The notes beneath the pieces are model-generated. The model saw only the letters and a list, made by a program, of their open reading frames with translations, made no database searches and was not told the origin of the DNA. The position numbers and the translations under genes were made by a program. DNA of 64,000 nt from Bacillus pumilus (GTDB lineage Bacteria; Bacillota; Bacilli; Bacillales; Bacillaceae): positions 3,222,272-3,286,271 of the forward strand of contig NZ_CP047089.1 in NCBI RefSeq assembly GCF_009937765.1, given 5' to 3'. Numbering within the stretch: the stretch's first letter is position 1; each line of letters starts with the position of its first letter. Below are positions 19,848 to 30,024 of this stretch, one piece after another.

Positions 19848-20726
19848 TTAACCTTTTACAGAACCTAATAATGCCCCTTTATTGAAATGCTTTTGGATAA
19901 ATGGATAGACAAGCAGAACGGGAATCGTTGCTACCACAATGACAGCCATTTTAATCGTTTGGTCTGGCGGTGGTGTGGATGATCCCATATCCGACATATC
20001 CCCTTGCATTCCGCTCGAAACAATGACAATCTGCCTTAGCAGCACCTGAATCGGCCACTTCACTGAATCATTTAAATACAGGATGGCGGTCATATACGTA
20101 TTCCAATACGTCACGGCATAAAAAAGTGAAATGGTCGCAATAGCAGGCAAAGAAAGCGGCAGCACAATTTTAAAGAAAATTCCTAAATCGTTACAGCCAT
20201 CCATCTTCGCTGATTCCTCAAGGCTTGCCGGAATGTTTTGAAAAAAGTTTTTCAAAATGATCAAATTGAACGCATTGATCGCAACCGGTAGAATCAGTGA
20301 CCAATAAGTATCAAGCAGACCAAGCGTTTTCACCACAATAAACGTCGGAATCATCCCACCGCTAAACAGCATCGTGAAGACAACGAGAAACATCAATGTT
20401 CTCCGGCCTTTTAGCTCCTGACGAGACAGCCCATATGCCATGAGTGAGGACAAAAACATGCTGACAGCTGTTCCAACGAGTGTGACAAGAATGGACACAA
20501 TAAGGCTGCGGTACACAATATCCGTCGAGAAAATATACCGATAGGCCTCTAAAGAAAACGTGGTCGGGAATAAGATAAACTTCTTCGTGATGACCTCTTC
20601 TACTGTAGCAAAAGAGGCAGCAATGACATGGATGAACGGAAGCACACATATTAATGCGAACATGAGTAGAAAAGAGTAATTAAATAAGTTGAACAATCGG
20701 CCTTTCATAGAACGATCGATGTTCAT
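19848..20726 (-). CDS. ytcP: sugar ABC transporter permease YtcP
   Basis: A 292-residue permease of the LplC/YtcP type with six membrane segments. The EAA motif [21 protein letters not shown] is near residue 180. The C-terminal end [11 protein letters not shown] is typical of this subgroup. It is the first gene of ytcP-ytcQ. The ATG at 20726 has AAGGA a few bases upstream. A perfect cre site (20740-20753) immediately precedes the ribosome binding site, so catabolite repression through CcpA is expected. Confidence 0.88.
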   Translation of the reverse strand: MNIDRSMKGRLFNLFNYSFLLMFALICVLPFIHVIAASFATVEEVITKKFILFPTTFSLEAYRYIFSTDIVYRSLIVSILVTLVGTAVSMFLSSLMAYGLSRQELKGRRTLMFLVVFTMLFSGGMIPTFIVVKTLGLLDTYWSLILPVAINAFNLIILKNFFQNIPASLEESAKMDGCNDLGIFFKIVLPLSLPAIATISLFYAVTYWNTYMTAILYLNDSVKWPIQVLLRQIVIVSSGMQGDMSDMGSSTPPPDQTIKMAVIVVATIPVLLVYPFIQKHFNKGALLGSVKG

Positions 20727-20739
20727 CACATCCTTTCTT

Positions 20740-20753
20740 TGAAAGCGTTATCA
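20740..20753 (-). promoter_or_regulatory. cre site (CcpA) upstream of ytcP
   Basis: On the plus strand TGAAAGCGTTATCA fits the consensus TGWAANCGNTNWCA at every position. It lies 14 bp before the ytcP start, where bound CcpA would block elongation. Confidence 0.8.
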
Positions 20754-20927
20754 TTTTATCCGAAAATAAGCTGCAGCCTGTGACGATATCGTGATTAAAA
20801 TGTAACAAACAGGGGAAGAAAGCGTCTATAATCATCTTGACAGTCCAACTGAATCCATCCTGTCAGTCGTGCTTTTATGCTCATGAAACAAAAGAATAAG
20901 ATCATCAGCTAATGATATGATTATGCC

Positions 20928-21677
20928 CTATGCCTGATCATTTTCTTCAAGGATTTCCGTCGTATTCTTATGAGGTTTGTAGCCCAATTCCTGCTTCGTG
21001 TTTTCCGTAGACCAAGGCTTTTCTTCGTTTTCTGATACAGCGTAATATGTTCCAAAGGGCACGGCCGTTTCAATTGCCGCCTTTATTATCCCTACTAGAT
21101 CTTCATGTGAAAGAAGTGTTCGTTTCGTCCGTTCTTTCTCGTGTAATGCTTCCATCTCATCTGTCACAACTGTTCCAATCCGCAAATTGATAACAGACAT
21201 TCCAGTTTGATCGTGGAACAACCGGCCTAGCTGTTCAGAAGCAAATTTTAAAATACCATACACATTTTTAGTCGCAGGTACATCGTCTGTTGTCATATGT
21301 CGCCCTAGTAAGGAACGGCCATCTTTTTCATAACGATCGGTCACGTGATTGCTGCTTGCAAAAATGACTTTTCGAATGCCAAGCCTTGCAGCTGATCGAA
21401 ACATAGAATAAGAGCTTCTCCAAAAAATATCACTCATTTTTTCAAACTCCTCACGATTCATCACATCATGTGTCATCTCCATGTTTAAAAGGTGTATGAT
21501 GACATCTGTATCTCGCGGGATCGCCTCATATAATTCCTGTTCATTCGTTGCATCTGCCAAAATGACTCCTTTTAGACAGCTCGTTTGATCAATGATAGTG
21601 ATCTCGCATTCAGAAGAGAGCGCTTTTGTTAAAATACGGCCGATCACACCACATCCGCCAATGATCGTGATCTTCAT
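20928..21677 (-). CDS. ytbQ: NAD-dependent epimerase/dehydratase YtbQ
   Basis: A 249-residue extended short-chain dehydrogenase with the nucleotide motif GGCGVIG at residues 8-14. The ASSNH segment (Ser near 109) and YGILK (Tyr/Lys pair near 140) supply the catalytic positions. It resembles uronate dehydrogenase and NDP-sugar epimerase relatives, and next to pectin genes a role on a uronic acid is reasonable. The substrate is unproven. It lies upstream of ytcPQ on the same strand but is separated from them by about 200 bp. Confidence 0.8.
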   Translation of the reverse strand: MKITIIGGCGVIGRILTKALSSECEITIIDQTSCLKGVILADATNEQELYEAIPRDTDVIIHLLNMEMTHDVMNREEFEKMSDIFWRSSYSMFRSAARLGIRKVIFASSNHVTDRYEKDGRSLLGRHMTTDDVPATKNVYGILKFASEQLGRLFHDQTGMSVINLRIGTVVTDEMEALHEKERTKRTLLSHEDLVGIIKAAIETAVPFGTYYAVSENEEKPWSTENTKQELGYKPHKNTTEILEENDQA

Positions 21678-21726
21678 CCTCTGTCTCCTCCTTTCTCATG
21701 ACGTAGTATGTCCAAGCCTTAATTGA

Positions 21727-22629
21727 TTACAGCCATTTTTTTAAGAATCGAGTAGCCTCGTGACGCATTGTAGCTGTTTCAAAATGACCTGCATGAAGAC
21801 CAACAAGCTGATACCGTTCTTTCAATGAAGCCGCTTGATAAGTTTGGCTCAATCTCTTTTGAATGCGTGCGACGCCTTCAGCAGGCGTGAGTGGATCAAG
21901 TTTTCCAACTAAGCTTAAATGCGGCCTTGGAAAAATCATTTCCTGAATATCAGCTGCCGTAAAGTGATTTGCTAAGCTTGGTACATAGTAATAAAAGCTA
22001 TGCCTGTCTAGATTGTTTGTTTCAATTAATGTGTGGTGATCGACCTGTGCGCAAAGATCAATACACACACCGACTCTCTCATCAAGCGCAGCTGTCCACC
22101 AGGAAAGAAGCCCGCCCATTGACATTCCAAAAACAGCTAACCGGTCCGGCAGCACGTCAGATCGAGATAACACATAATCGATTGCGCACATGCTTTCATA
22201 CAGCATCATGCCCCACATCACTTTCCCTGTTAAAAGCATTTCCTTAAAAATTTCACTTTCGGTTCTTCCTCTTCTCTCACCAAATCCTGAATGATCGATA
22301 GCTAGGACACTATAGCCTTTTGAAGTGAACTCTTTCGCATATGAAGTTTCTTGCAAATAATGAGCACCCTTGATGAGTTCTTCCTTCCCATCGACGTAGT
22401 TCCCGCCATGAGAGTGCTGAAAGAGCACAACGGGTCTTTTTTTCACCGTATCCTTCGGCTTCACAAAATAAGCGGGCACTTCCTCTACACCATTGATTGA
22501 AAGAATGAGTGTTTCGACTACATAAGATTCACGATCCTCGATCTTTAACGTATATGCCTCCACGCGATGGCGTTCTGGCATTTCTCCTAACAGACTGAGC
22601 AGTTGTTCACGTTTGCTTTCCTTTTCCAT
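21727..22629 (-). CDS. ytaP: alpha/beta hydrolase YtaP
   Basis: A 300-residue alpha/beta hydrolase of the dienelactone-hydrolase/acetyl-xylan-esterase-like group. The nucleophile elbow GMSMGG is near residue 160, the oxyanion segment FQHSHGG near residue 75, and the catalytic His probably lies in LHAGHFE near the C-terminus. It has no signal peptide. It is 49 bp upstream of ytbQ and may deacetylate imported pectic oligosaccharides. The ATG at 22629 follows GGAGGAG; the frame opens nine codons earlier without a site. Confidence 0.82.
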   Translation of the reverse strand: MEKESKREQLLSLLGEMPERHRVEAYTLKIEDRESYVVETLILSINGVEEVPAYFVKPKDTVKKRPVVLFQHSHGGNYVDGKEELIKGAHYLQETSYAKEFTSKGYSVLAIDHSGFGERRGRTESEIFKEMLLTGKVMWGMMLYESMCAIDYVLSRSDVLPDRLAVFGMSMGGLLSWWTAALDERVGVCIDLCAQVDHHTLIETNNLDRHSFYYYVPSLANHFTAADIQEMIFPRPHLSLVGKLDPLTPAEGVARIQKRLSQTYQAASLKERYQLVGLHAGHFETATMRHEATRFLKKWL

Positions 22630-22719
22630 TGACGTCACTCCTCCTTTTGTTATCACCTGTTAACATACGAGATCGATCGTGCAATCACCTTGTTTTCGAC
22701 AAAATTATGTCCCGGGAAA

Positions 22720-22757
22720 TAAAGAACACCCACCGGTTTATACCGATGGGTGTCATC
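22720..22757 (-). terminator. terminator of leuS
   Basis: ACACCCATCGGT pairs with ACCGGTGGGTGT on the minus strand, directly after the leuS stop codon, with a short T-rich tail. Confidence 0.8.
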
Positions 22758-22758
22758 A

Positions 22759-25173
22759 TTAATTCGCAACAATATTGACAAGCTTCCCAGGAACCGCAAT
22801 CACTTTGCGAATGGTTTTCCCTTCAAGCTGTTCTTTTACACGTGCATCACTTTTCGCAAGATCTTCTAATTGTTCTTTAGTGGCATCAGCAGGAACAGTT
22901 AATTTTGCTTTCACTTTCCCATTCAACTGTACGACAATTTCTACTTCATCGTCGACAAGCTTTGACTCGTCATATTGTGGCCATGCTTCATAAGAAATAG
23001 ACCCTTCATGACCAAGTTTATTCCAAAGCTCTTCCGCTAGATGCGGTGCAATTGGAGAAAGAAGTTTCACAAAGCCTTCTGCATATTCTTTCGGCAATGT
23101 ATCAGCCTTGTAGGCATCGTTGATAAACACCATTAATTGTGAAATCCCTGTATTGAAGCGCAGTCCCTCATAATGGTCTGTTACCTTCATCACAGTTTCA
23201 TGATAGCTGCGTTCTAAGGCGCCTCCAGTTTGCTCCGTTACTTTATCACTGATTGTGCCATCTTCATTTGTGAAGAGACGCCATACTCGATCAAGGAAAC
23301 GGCGAGCACCATCAAGTCCTGTTTCAGACCAAGCGATTGATGCATCTAAAGGTCCCATGAACATTTCATAAAGTCGTAAAGTATCCGCACCATGAGATTC
23401 TACGATATCATCTGGATTGACAACATTTCCTTTTGATTTACTCATTTTTTCATTATTTTCCCCAAGAATCATTCCTTGGTTGAACAATTTCATGAAAGGT
23501 TCTTTTGTTGGAACAACACCAATATCATACAAAAACTTATGCCAGAAGCGTGCATATAGAAGATGAAGTACAGCATGTTCTGCTCCGCCGATATATACAT
23601 CAACCGGAAGCCATTTCTTTAACTTCTCAGGAGATGCAAGTTCTTCTGAGTTATGCGGGTCAATATAACGTAAGAAATACCAGCAGCTGCCTGCCCATTG
23701 CGGCATTGTATTGGTTTCACGGCGTCCTTTTTTACCTGTAACAGGATCGACAACCTCAACCCAATCTTTGATATTCGCTAAAGGTGATTCACCTGTACCA
23801 CTTGGCTTAATCTCAGTCGTCTTAGGCAAAATCAGTGGAAGGTCTTCCTCAGAAACAGCTGAAGACGTTCCATCCTCCCAATGAATAATTGGAATTGGCT
23901 CACCCCAATAACGCTGACGGCTAAATAGCCAATCTCTTAAACGATAAGTGACTTTCTTTTCGCCTTTTTGATGTTCTTCCAGCCATGCAATGACTTTTTC
24001 AATCGCTTCTTCTTTTCCTAATCCATCAAGGAAATCAGAGTTGATGTGTTTTCCATCACCTGTGTAAGCTTCTTCTTCAATGTCTCCGCCTTCGACAACT
24101 GCCTTGATTGGAAGATCAAATGTTTTGGCAAATTCATAGTCACGCTCATCATGGGCAGGTACCGCCATAATCGCCCCTGTTCCATAAGTAGCCAGCACGT
24201 AATCTGCAATCCAGATCGGCATCTTTTCACCATTTAATGGATTGACGGCATAAGCGCCAGTGAAAATACCCGTCTTTGTTTTTGCAAGATCTGTACGCTC
24301 TAAGTCGCTCTTAGATTGAATTTCTTTTATATATGCTTCGACTGCCTCTTTTTGAGTAGCTGTTGTAATTTTTTCAACCAGTGCATGTTCTGGTGCAAGT
24401 ACCGCATAGGTTGCACCAAACAATGTATCAGGACGTGTTGTAAATACAGTAAACTGTTCGTCATGTCCTTCTATTTCGAAATGAACGTGTGCACCTTCTG
24501 AACGTCCAATCCAGTTACGCTGCATATCTTTAATGCTTTCAGGCCAATCAATGTCTTCTAAATCTTCTAACAGCCTGTCCGCATAAGCCGTAATCTTTAG
24601 CATCCATTGCTTCATCGGACGTCTTTCAACTGGATGTCCTCCGCGTTCACTTTTTCCATCAATGACTTCTTCATTTGCAAGGACTGTTCCAAGAGCTGGG
24701 CACCAGTTCACTGGTACTTCATCGATATACGCCAATCCCTTTTCGTACAATTTCAAGAAAATCCATTGTGTCCATTTATAATAATTCGGATCAGTCGTGT
24801 TGATTTCTCGATCCCAATCATACGAGAACCCGAGTGATTGAATTTGGCGGCGGAAGTTATTGATGTTCTCTTCTGTAAAGACCGCCGGATCATTCCCTGT
24901 ATCTAGCGCATACTGTTCTGCTGGAAGACCAAATGCGTCCCATCCCATTGGATGAAGAACATCATATCCCTGCATACGTTTCATGCGTGATAAAATATCC
25001 GTTGCTGTGTAGCCCTCAGGATGCCCGACATGAAGCCCTGCTCCTGATGGGTATGGAAACATATCAAGTGCATAGAACTTTGGTTTATCTTCCGAGTCAG
25101 ATGTGGCGAATGTTTTATGTGTCAGCCAATAATCCTGCCACTTCTTTTCAATTTCCCGATGCTGAAAACTCAA
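22759..25173 (-). CDS. leuS: leucyl-tRNA synthetase
   Basis: Class I leucyl-tRNA synthetase of 804 residues, the usual size for Bacillus LeuRS. It charges tRNA-Leu and edits mischarged species through the CP1 domain. Visible motifs are HVGH (HIGH signature) near residue 48 within [24 protein letters not shown] for ATP binding in the second half, and [12 protein letters not shown] in the editing domain. Translation starts at TTG 25173, eight bases after AAAGGAGG; the frame extends 45 codons further but through the leader. Controlled by the T-box upstream. Confidence 0.97.
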   Translation of the reverse strand: MSFQHREIEKKWQDYWLTHKTFATSDSEDKPKFYALDMFPYPSGAGLHVGHPEGYTATDILSRMKRMQGYDVLHPMGWDAFGLPAEQYALDTGNDPAVFTEENINNFRRQIQSLGFSYDWDREINTTDPNYYKWTQWIFLKLYEKGLAYIDEVPVNWCPALGTVLANEEVIDGKSERGGHPVERRPMKQWMLKITAYADRLLEDLEDIDWPESIKDMQRNWIGRSEGAHVHFEIEGHDEQFTVFTTRPDTLFGATYAVLAPEHALVEKITTATQKEAVEAYIKEIQSKSDLERTDLAKTKTGIFTGAYAVNPLNGEKMPIWIADYVLATYGTGAIMAVPAHDERDYEFAKTFDLPIKAVVEGGDIEEEAYTGDGKHINSDFLDGLGKEEAIEKVIAWLEEHQKGEKKVTYRLRDWLFSRQRYWGEPIPIIHWEDGTSSAVSEEDLPLILPKTTEIKPSGTGESPLANIKDWVEVVDPVTGKKGRRETNTMPQWAGSCWYFLRYIDPHNSEELASPEKLKKWLPVDVYIGGAEHAVLHLLYARFWHKFLYDIGVVPTKEPFMKLFNQGMILGENNEKMSKSKGNVVNPDDIVESHGADTLRLYEMFMGPLDASIAWSETGLDGARRFLDRVWRLFTNEDGTISDKVTEQTGGALERSYHETVMKVTDHYEGLRFNTGISQLMVFINDAYKADTLPKEYAEGFVKLLSPIAPHLAEELWNKLGHEGSISYEAWPQYDESKLVDDEVEIVVQLNGKVKAKLTVPADATKEQLEDLAKSDARVKEQLEGKTIRKVIAVPGKLVNIVAN

Positions 25174-25251
25174 TGTGAAAACCTCCTTTAATATGTACGG
25201 CTGTATCTGCTCAGATGACCACTGCAAGAATTCAGATTTTTCTAAAATCAA

Positions 25252-25507
25252 CAAAAAACCCTCATCCCTGGAAAGGGACGAGAGATTTTTTGGTTCCCGC
25301 GGTACCACCCTTGTTAGCGTAACTTTCTGTTTGTACGCTCACTTAATATCTTTAACGCAGACATGCGACAGAAGCTTTAACGCAACTGCAACTCTGAGGC
25401 GAGTTCAGAAGCAGATTTGATTGACTTTCACCAGCCGTCAATTCTCTAAAGACAAATACTGCTTTCCTACTACTCCTCTTCACTGTTCTTATCGTAACCG
25501 TCATCTA
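25252..25507 (-). ncRNA. T-box leader of leuS
   Basis: The conserved T-box sequence reads AAGGGTGGTACCGCGGG on the minus strand at 25296-25312. A strong terminator hairpin with TTTTTT follows (25255-25290), and the long stem I region lies upstream. A GAA-CTC-G segment near 25400 gives a CTC leucine specifier. Uncharged tRNA-Leu should stabilise the antiterminator and switch on leuS. Confidence 0.95.
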
Positions 25508-25513
25508 AGTAGT

Positions 25514-25543
25514 ATTTTATAGAATTATGATCATAAGTGCAAG
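25514..25543 (-). promoter_or_regulatory. leuS promoter
   Basis: TTGCAC, 17 bp, TAAAAT on the minus strand, placing the transcript start a few bases before the T-box stem I. Confidence 0.6.
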
Positions 25544-25595
25544 CAGGTTTGTATACAATGGGAATGTACCCTAGATCAGGGTAAAGTAGAGGATA

Positions 25596-25919
25596 TTATT
25601 CGTGTGGAGAGCGGTTATGACGGTTGGAGTCTGCATTCTGTGAATGCTGTTCTCTTACAAAGTCAAAGCTTCGCAGAACTGCTTCTCCTCCGTAACCTGA
25701 AATAATTGATAAGATGACCAAGTGCAGACTAGATTCGGGATTTGAGGATAAGACAAGCAGTGTAGCGGCAATCATCCCAACGAGCCAATCTTCAATAAAC
25801 CCTAAATAAATAAACTTTTTTGTCATTCTGGGCTTCTCTAGCCTGCCTTTTTTCTTTACGTGACCGAGAATGCCCATGACCCCTCCAATGGCGCAAGCAA
25901 TAATGACTTGTTGCAGCAT
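25596..25919 (-). CDS. ytvB: DUF4257 membrane protein YtvB
   Basis: About 107 residues with hydrophobic segments (IIACAIGGVMGILG and IEDWLVGMIAATLLVL) and a GYGGEAVLRS signature, fitting DUF4257/YtvB. B. subtilis has ytvB beside leuS and ytvA, as here. The start at 25919 (MLQQVIIACAIGG) is chosen because AAGGTG lies at good spacing; the frame extends upstream without a site. Function unknown, probably an integral membrane protein. Confidence 0.75.
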   Translation of the reverse strand: MLQQVIIACAIGGVMGILGHVKKKGRLEKPRMTKKFIYLGFIEDWLVGMIAATLLVLSSNPESSLHLVILSIISGYGGEAVLRSFDFVREQHSQNADSNRHNRSPHE

Positions 25920-26350
25920 TTTCATCACCTTCCTAAAGCCCTTAGAATAGTAAAGCGACTTCAGGCTGTCCAGCCCCCTGTAATGCCATTCTGCTGTTCC
26001 GTCATAATCCATGTAAAAGGTCTATTCTCTCTAACGAAGAAAAAAAGCTTGTTTCTTCCATTATATGTGAATGACCCAAAACAATCTTGATGCATTGGAA
26101 TCATTTTTACCTAATCCATATTAACTATTTTTGTCATTTTATGAATTATGAGCAATTGATTCCTTCTTTTTCTAAAGAAAAGTCTCCTTACTTACTATAT
26201 TCTAATGGAGGACAAACTATGATGACAAATTTAACAAAGCCATTGCAATCGTTGAAACAGAACATATGTTATGTTACGTTAGTAAGGAATACCTTTGGTT
26301 GAAAAGACAACCATTTGATATGTCTGATAGCAGCAACAAAGGAGGGTAAT
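25920..26350. other. gap between ytvB and ytvA
   Basis: No standard gene is visible. It should hold the divergent promoters of ytvB and ytvA. It contains a GGAGG site with ATG at 26219 opening a 27-codon frame, and an overlapping 43-codon frame (26218-26349) that looks protein-like but lacks a start codon. Confidence 0.6.
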
Positions 26351-27154
26351 ATGGTCAGCTCGAACATCTTCGGCTTACAAAAACAGCTTGAACTCATAAA
26401 AAAAGCGCTAGATCATGCGCGGATCGGTGTTGTCATTACAGACCCTTCTTTAGAGGATAACCCTATCATTTATGTGAATCATGGCTTTACACACATGACT
26501 GGATACAAACCAGATGAGATTCTTGGGCGTAATTGTCGATTCCTTCAAGGGAAAGACACAGATCAAAAGCAGCTCGATTTAATACGTCAAGGAATTCAGA
26601 ATAAAACACCTATTACCACACAGCTAAAAAATTATAAAAAAGACGGTACTTTTTTTTGGAATGAACTCAATATAGATCCTCTATACATTGAACAAGACGA
26701 TAAAACATTTTTTATTGGCTTTCAAAAGGATATTACGAAACAGAAAGAATATGAACAACTCCTAGAAGATTCCTTACAGGAAGTCACCTCTCTTTCGACG
26801 CCAATCGTCCCAATCAAAAATGGTGTATCTGCTCTACCACTCATTGGAAAACTATCTGAAGAACGCTTTGATGCCATTGTCGCGAAGTTAACTTGTATAT
26901 TAGATGATTCTAAGGATGATTATTTGATTGTCGATCTTTCTGGTTTAATCGATGTCGATGATTCCGTTGCAGCACGCATTTTCAAGTTGCATCATCTTCT
27001 CAATTTAACTGGAACGGAACTGATCATCACAGGGATCAAACCGCAGCTTGCCATGAAGATGAAAGACTTAGATACAGATTTCCATGATACAATTACTTAT
27101 TTGACAGTTAAGGAAGCAATCAAAGGATTACCAATAGCTGAAAACCCTGTGTAA
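26351..27154 (+). CDS. ytvA: blue-light photoreceptor (LOV-STAS)
   Basis: A 267-residue flavin photoreceptor. The N-terminal LOV domain (about 20-130) has the signature GRNCRFLQG with photoactive Cys62, the same position as in B. subtilis YtvA. A linker helix ([14 protein letters not shown]) leads to a C-terminal STAS domain (about 150-258, [17 protein letters not shown]). YtvA joins the sigma-B stressosome and relays blue light to the general stress response. The ATG at 26351 follows GGAGGG; the longer frame from 26315 has no site. A terminator follows. Confidence 0.95.
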   Translation: MVSSNIFGLQKQLELIKKALDHARIGVVITDPSLEDNPIIYVNHGFTHMTGYKPDEILGRNCRFLQGKDTDQKQLDLIRQGIQNKTPITTQLKNYKKDGTFFWNELNIDPLYIEQDDKTFFIGFQKDITKQKEYEQLLEDSLQEVTSLSTPIVPIKNGVSALPLIGKLSEERFDAIVAKLTCILDDSKDDYLIVDLSGLIDVDDSVAARIFKLHHLLNLTGTELIITGIKPQLAMKMKDLDTDFHDTITYLTVKEAIKGLPIAENPV

Positions 27155-27172
27155 AACAGGGTTTTTTTAGTT
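27140..27172 (+). terminator. terminator of ytvA
   Basis: AAAACCCTGTG, TAAAA loop, CAGGGTTTTTTT, overlapping the ytvA stop codon. Confidence 0.85.
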
Positions 27173-27243
27173 AAAACGCCCCCTAAAAATGGAAAAATGA
27201 GGTATGATAGATGTAACAAAAGATGTAGGGGGGCTACTAGATA

Positions 27244-27942
27244 ATGATGTTACTCATCATAGGTCTTTTATGTGTTTGTTTTGCCATTGGATATGCCGTC
27301 AATTTCTTCTTACTCAAACACCAGAATGCGCAAATCTTTTCAAAGAAATTATTTTATCCTTTCTTGATCTTGGGTCTCATCTTTTCCATTATGTCATTAC
27401 CATTTGCTGCCACAGATGCACCGAAGGCACAAGCAGATCCATCTTCAGAACAGCTCTTAAAGGACCAAAAACAGCTCACTTCTGACATAACGCGCTTAAA
27501 AGCTGATAAAGAAGAACTGACCGCTTCTTTAGAGGACGCAACAAAGGATAAAGAAAAACTAGCGAAAAAGCTAGAAACCATCACCGCAGAAAAAGAAACA
27601 GTCAAAAAGCAAGAAAAGACCATTCAAGCGCTTGAAGAGAAAATAGACAAGCTTGCCTCAAGCAACGAAACACTTAAAAAAGAGAACAAGAAAAGCGGCA
27701 ACGATACGGAGTCTTCTACAGCTCAACGCTCCGCTCCTAAAGATGAAGGAAAAAGCACAGGCGGTCATGAATCACAGAAGGAAACAAAAAAAGAATCTGC
27801 AGCCTGTAACATCAAAGGAAGTGTCAACGGTATTTATCACACACCGAGCAGCAGATACTACTCTAGAACCAAAAATGTAACTAAAATGTTTTGCTCCGTA
27901 GAAGAAGCAGAGCGTGCAGGGTACCGGGCACCTAAGCAATAG
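27244..27942 (+). CDS. yttA: membrane-anchored coiled-coil protein, YttA-like
   Basis: A 232-residue protein with two N-terminal hydrophobic helices (about 2-22 and 38-57). A long charged coiled coil follows (about 70-160, repeated lysine/glutamate/leucine). Then come a low-complexity linker rich in Ser, Lys and Glu, and a compact C-terminal domain starting [10 protein letters not shown] and ending [17 protein letters not shown]. That domain resembles the small cysteine-containing sunset-type domain often found on envelope proteins and nucleases. Position next to ytrF matches B. subtilis yttA; the name is by synteny and size. A GGGGGG site precedes the ATG at slightly long spacing. Confidence 0.65.
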   Translation: MMLLIIGLLCVCFAIGYAVNFFLLKHQNAQIFSKKLFYPFLILGLIFSIMSLPFAATDAPKAQADPSSEQLLKDQKQLTSDITRLKADKEELTASLEDATKDKEKLAKKLETITAEKETVKKQEKTIQALEEKIDKLASSNETLKKENKKSGNDTESSTAQRSAPKDEGKSTGGHESQKETKKESAACNIKGSVNGIYHTPSSRYYSRTKNVTKMFCSVEEAERAGYRAPKQ

Positions 27943-27956
27943 CCATATGTCATGAA

Positions 27957-28006
27957 AAAAAGAACCTCCTATCAGACCCATCGGGTGTCTTAGGAGGTTC
28001 TTTTTT
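27957..28006. terminator. bidirectional terminator between yttA and ytrF
   Basis: AAAAAAAGAACCTCCTA pairs with TAGGAGGTTCTTTTTTT between convergent genes. Confidence 0.9.
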
Positions 28007-29316
28007 TAGATTTCTCTTCTTAATGCTGCTAATACATTCGTTTTTGTTGCTTTACGTGCTGGGTTGAGCCCTGAAAGGATGGCTACCCCTGCACTAATCA
28101 CTGTTGCTGTAATCACAAGGCTAAGTGGAATGTAGGAGAAGGTAATCGAGAATTGTTCACTTGACCCTCCCTCTGACATAGACGATAAAATGGCTGGAAT
28201 GATTAAGTTAACGGCGAAACTAATGATATATGAGATGATAATACCAATGATCGACCCAATCACCCCAATATAAGCACTTTCCATAAGGAACATTCGCTTG
28301 ATAATGGATGGATTCGCGCCAATTGCTTTCATAATCCCAATTTCTTGTGTCCGCTCTGTTACTGCCATTGTCATCGTATTGAAAATTCCGATCGCAGAAA
28401 TAATGACCGCAATACATCCAACAAAAATAAGTCCAATTTTGAAGACTGTAAAGAACATATCCATTCCTTCGAGCTGATTCGTCACAGAAATGACTTGGTA
28501 GCCCTCATCTGTGAGCTTATTCGTGAGTGCACCGACATTGTCGAATTTATCTGCATAGACAGAGGTCATTTTCTCGACATTTCCTGCCTCAGGAGATAGA
28601 TCGAGTACTTGACCAAATTCCTTTTCATACGCATTTGGAATAAGAATTTTATGATCTTCTTGCCACTCCAGGTTTGGCTTTTTCAACACACCTACTACAC
28701 GGAAATCAAATGTTTTTTCTTTGACGACTTCATTTTCTTCGTTGAGTTTCGGTACTTTGACTTGAATCACTTTATTTAAAATATCTTTTGTGTAGCCCTT
28801 AGGCTCCTCTGGCATTTCTTCGCCATTTGATGTCTGATTTAATTTTTTTTCATAGGCTTGGCGTTCTTTTTTTGTCCACATTTGTTCAGCCATATGATAC
28901 CCGACCACAATTTCGTTCGCTGATGTCGGAACTTTTCCTCGGTCTAGCTCAAGCCCTGCTTCTTTTTCTTCTTTCATATCGGTTAGAGCTGCCTGCGTTT
29001 CACTTGAGCGGTCACCAAGCTCGACGTTAACCGATGGATTGATCGCTGTTCTTGAGACGACAGATTTCACATGATCATATTTCTTTAAATCATCTACTTT
29101 GACGTCACCTTTTTCCTTGCCTAACACTTTCACTTCAGTAATGATTTGCTGTTTCATAATTTCATCTTGCGCTGATTTTTGCAGACCAAAGCCGACAGAT
29201 GCTAAAACGATTAAGAAAGAGCATGCCATTGTCGTCGCAAGAATGGTCATAAACACACGTAGTCTATTTTTCTTCATGTTTCTTCTAATGAATTTGACCT
29301 GATCTCTAAATTTCAA
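28006..29316 (-). CDS. ytrF: ABC transporter permease YtrF (MacB/FtsX type)
   Basis: A 436-residue permease with one N-terminal membrane helix, a large extracytoplasmic domain (about 45-280) and three C-terminal helices, the MacB_PCD-FtsX layout. The helix-adjacent segment MAVTERTQEIGIMKAIGA is the typical coupling loop. It overlaps ytrE by 11 bp and pairs with that ATPase. In B. subtilis the Ytr system is induced by cell-wall antibiotics through YtrA and has been linked to acetoin use and to cell-wall thickness. Last gene of the operon. Confidence 0.9.
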   Translation of the reverse strand: MKFRDQVKFIRRNMKKNRLRVFMTILATTMACSFLIVLASVGFGLQKSAQDEIMKQQIITEVKVLGKEKGDVKVDDLKKYDHVKSVVSRTAINPSVNVELGDRSSETQAALTDMKEEKEAGLELDRGKVPTSANEIVVGYHMAEQMWTKKERQAYEKKLNQTSNGEEMPEEPKGYTKDILNKVIQVKVPKLNEENEVVKEKTFDFRVVGVLKKPNLEWQEDHKILIPNAYEKEFGQVLDLSPEAGNVEKMTSVYADKFDNVGALTNKLTDEGYQVISVTNQLEGMDMFFTVFKIGLIFVGCIAVIISAIGIFNTMTMAVTERTQEIGIMKAIGANPSIIKRMFLMESAYIGVIGSIIGIIISYIISFAVNLIIPAILSSMSEGGSSEQFSITFSYIPLSLVITATVISAGVAILSGLNPARKATKTNVLAALRREI

Positions 29317-30004
29317 TGGATTGTTCCCCTTTCTTTAATACACCATCATGGAGCTGAAACGTGGTATCTGCGATTGAAGCAACTTCATCGTCATGTGTAA
29401 TGATGACAAATGTGATTCCTTTTTCACGATTGAGCTGCTGGATAAAAGCTAAAATTTCCCCTTCGGTTTCTGAATCTAGACTGCCTGTTGGTTCATCCGC
29501 TAAAATAATAGATGGATTTAAAATCAAGGCTCTTGCAATACTCACACGCTGCTGCTGCCCGCCTGACAACTCATTCGGGTAATGCCCTGCATGATGTTCT
29601 AGACCTACTCGTTTCAGCATTTCATTTACTTTCGCCTTTCGTTCAGACGGCTTCACACCTTTTAAAGTGAGCGGAAGTTCAACATTTTCATACGTTGTTA
29701 AGCTCCCGATCAATTGAAAGCTTTGAAAGATAAAACCAAAGTGATCTAAGCGGAAGTCCGCCCATTCTTTTTCATTAAATCCTGTCACATCGGTACCATC
29801 AATGACAATTTGTCCGCCCGTCGGCGTAATATATCCTGAAATTAAGTTCAATAGGGTAGATTTCCCCGAGCCACTTCGCCCCACTATACAAGCAATGTCG
29901 CCTCTTTTAATAGATAAGTCAATCCCTTTTAACACAGGAATCTCATTCTCTCTGCCCTTTTTACCAATTTTAAACACATGATCTAACGCTTGAATCTGAA
30001 TCAT
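29306..30004 (-). CDS. ytrE: ABC transporter ATPase YtrE
   Basis: A 232-residue ATPase of the MacB/LolD type. Walker A is GRSGSGKST near residue 43, signature LSGGQQQR near residue 145, and Walker B ILADEPTG near residue 165. It energises YtrF, whose gene overlaps it. Follows the upstream permease by about 20 bp on the minus strand. Confidence 0.93.
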   Translation of the reverse strand: MIQIQALDHVFKIGKKGRENEIPVLKGIDLSIKRGDIACIVGRSGSGKSTLLNLISGYITPTGGQIVIDGTDVTGFNEKEWADFRLDHFGFIFQSFQLIGSLTTYENVELPLTLKGVKPSERKAKVNEMLKRVGLEHHAGHYPNELSGGQQQRVSIARALILNPSIILADEPTGSLDSETEGEILAFIQQLNREKGITFVIITHDDEVASIADTTFQLHDGVLKKGEQSIEI

Positions 30005-30024
30005 CTCTGCTCCCTACTCTCTGT

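Noticed and set aside
25174..25308. 45-codon extension of leuS
   Set aside because: It runs through the T-box terminator and lacks homology; TTG 25173 has a strong site and gives the standard N-terminus.
26219..26302. 27-codon frame with GGAGG site before ytvA
   Set aside because: Too short and compositionally unremarkable to call as a gene; the overlapping other-frame signal is reported as a finding instead.
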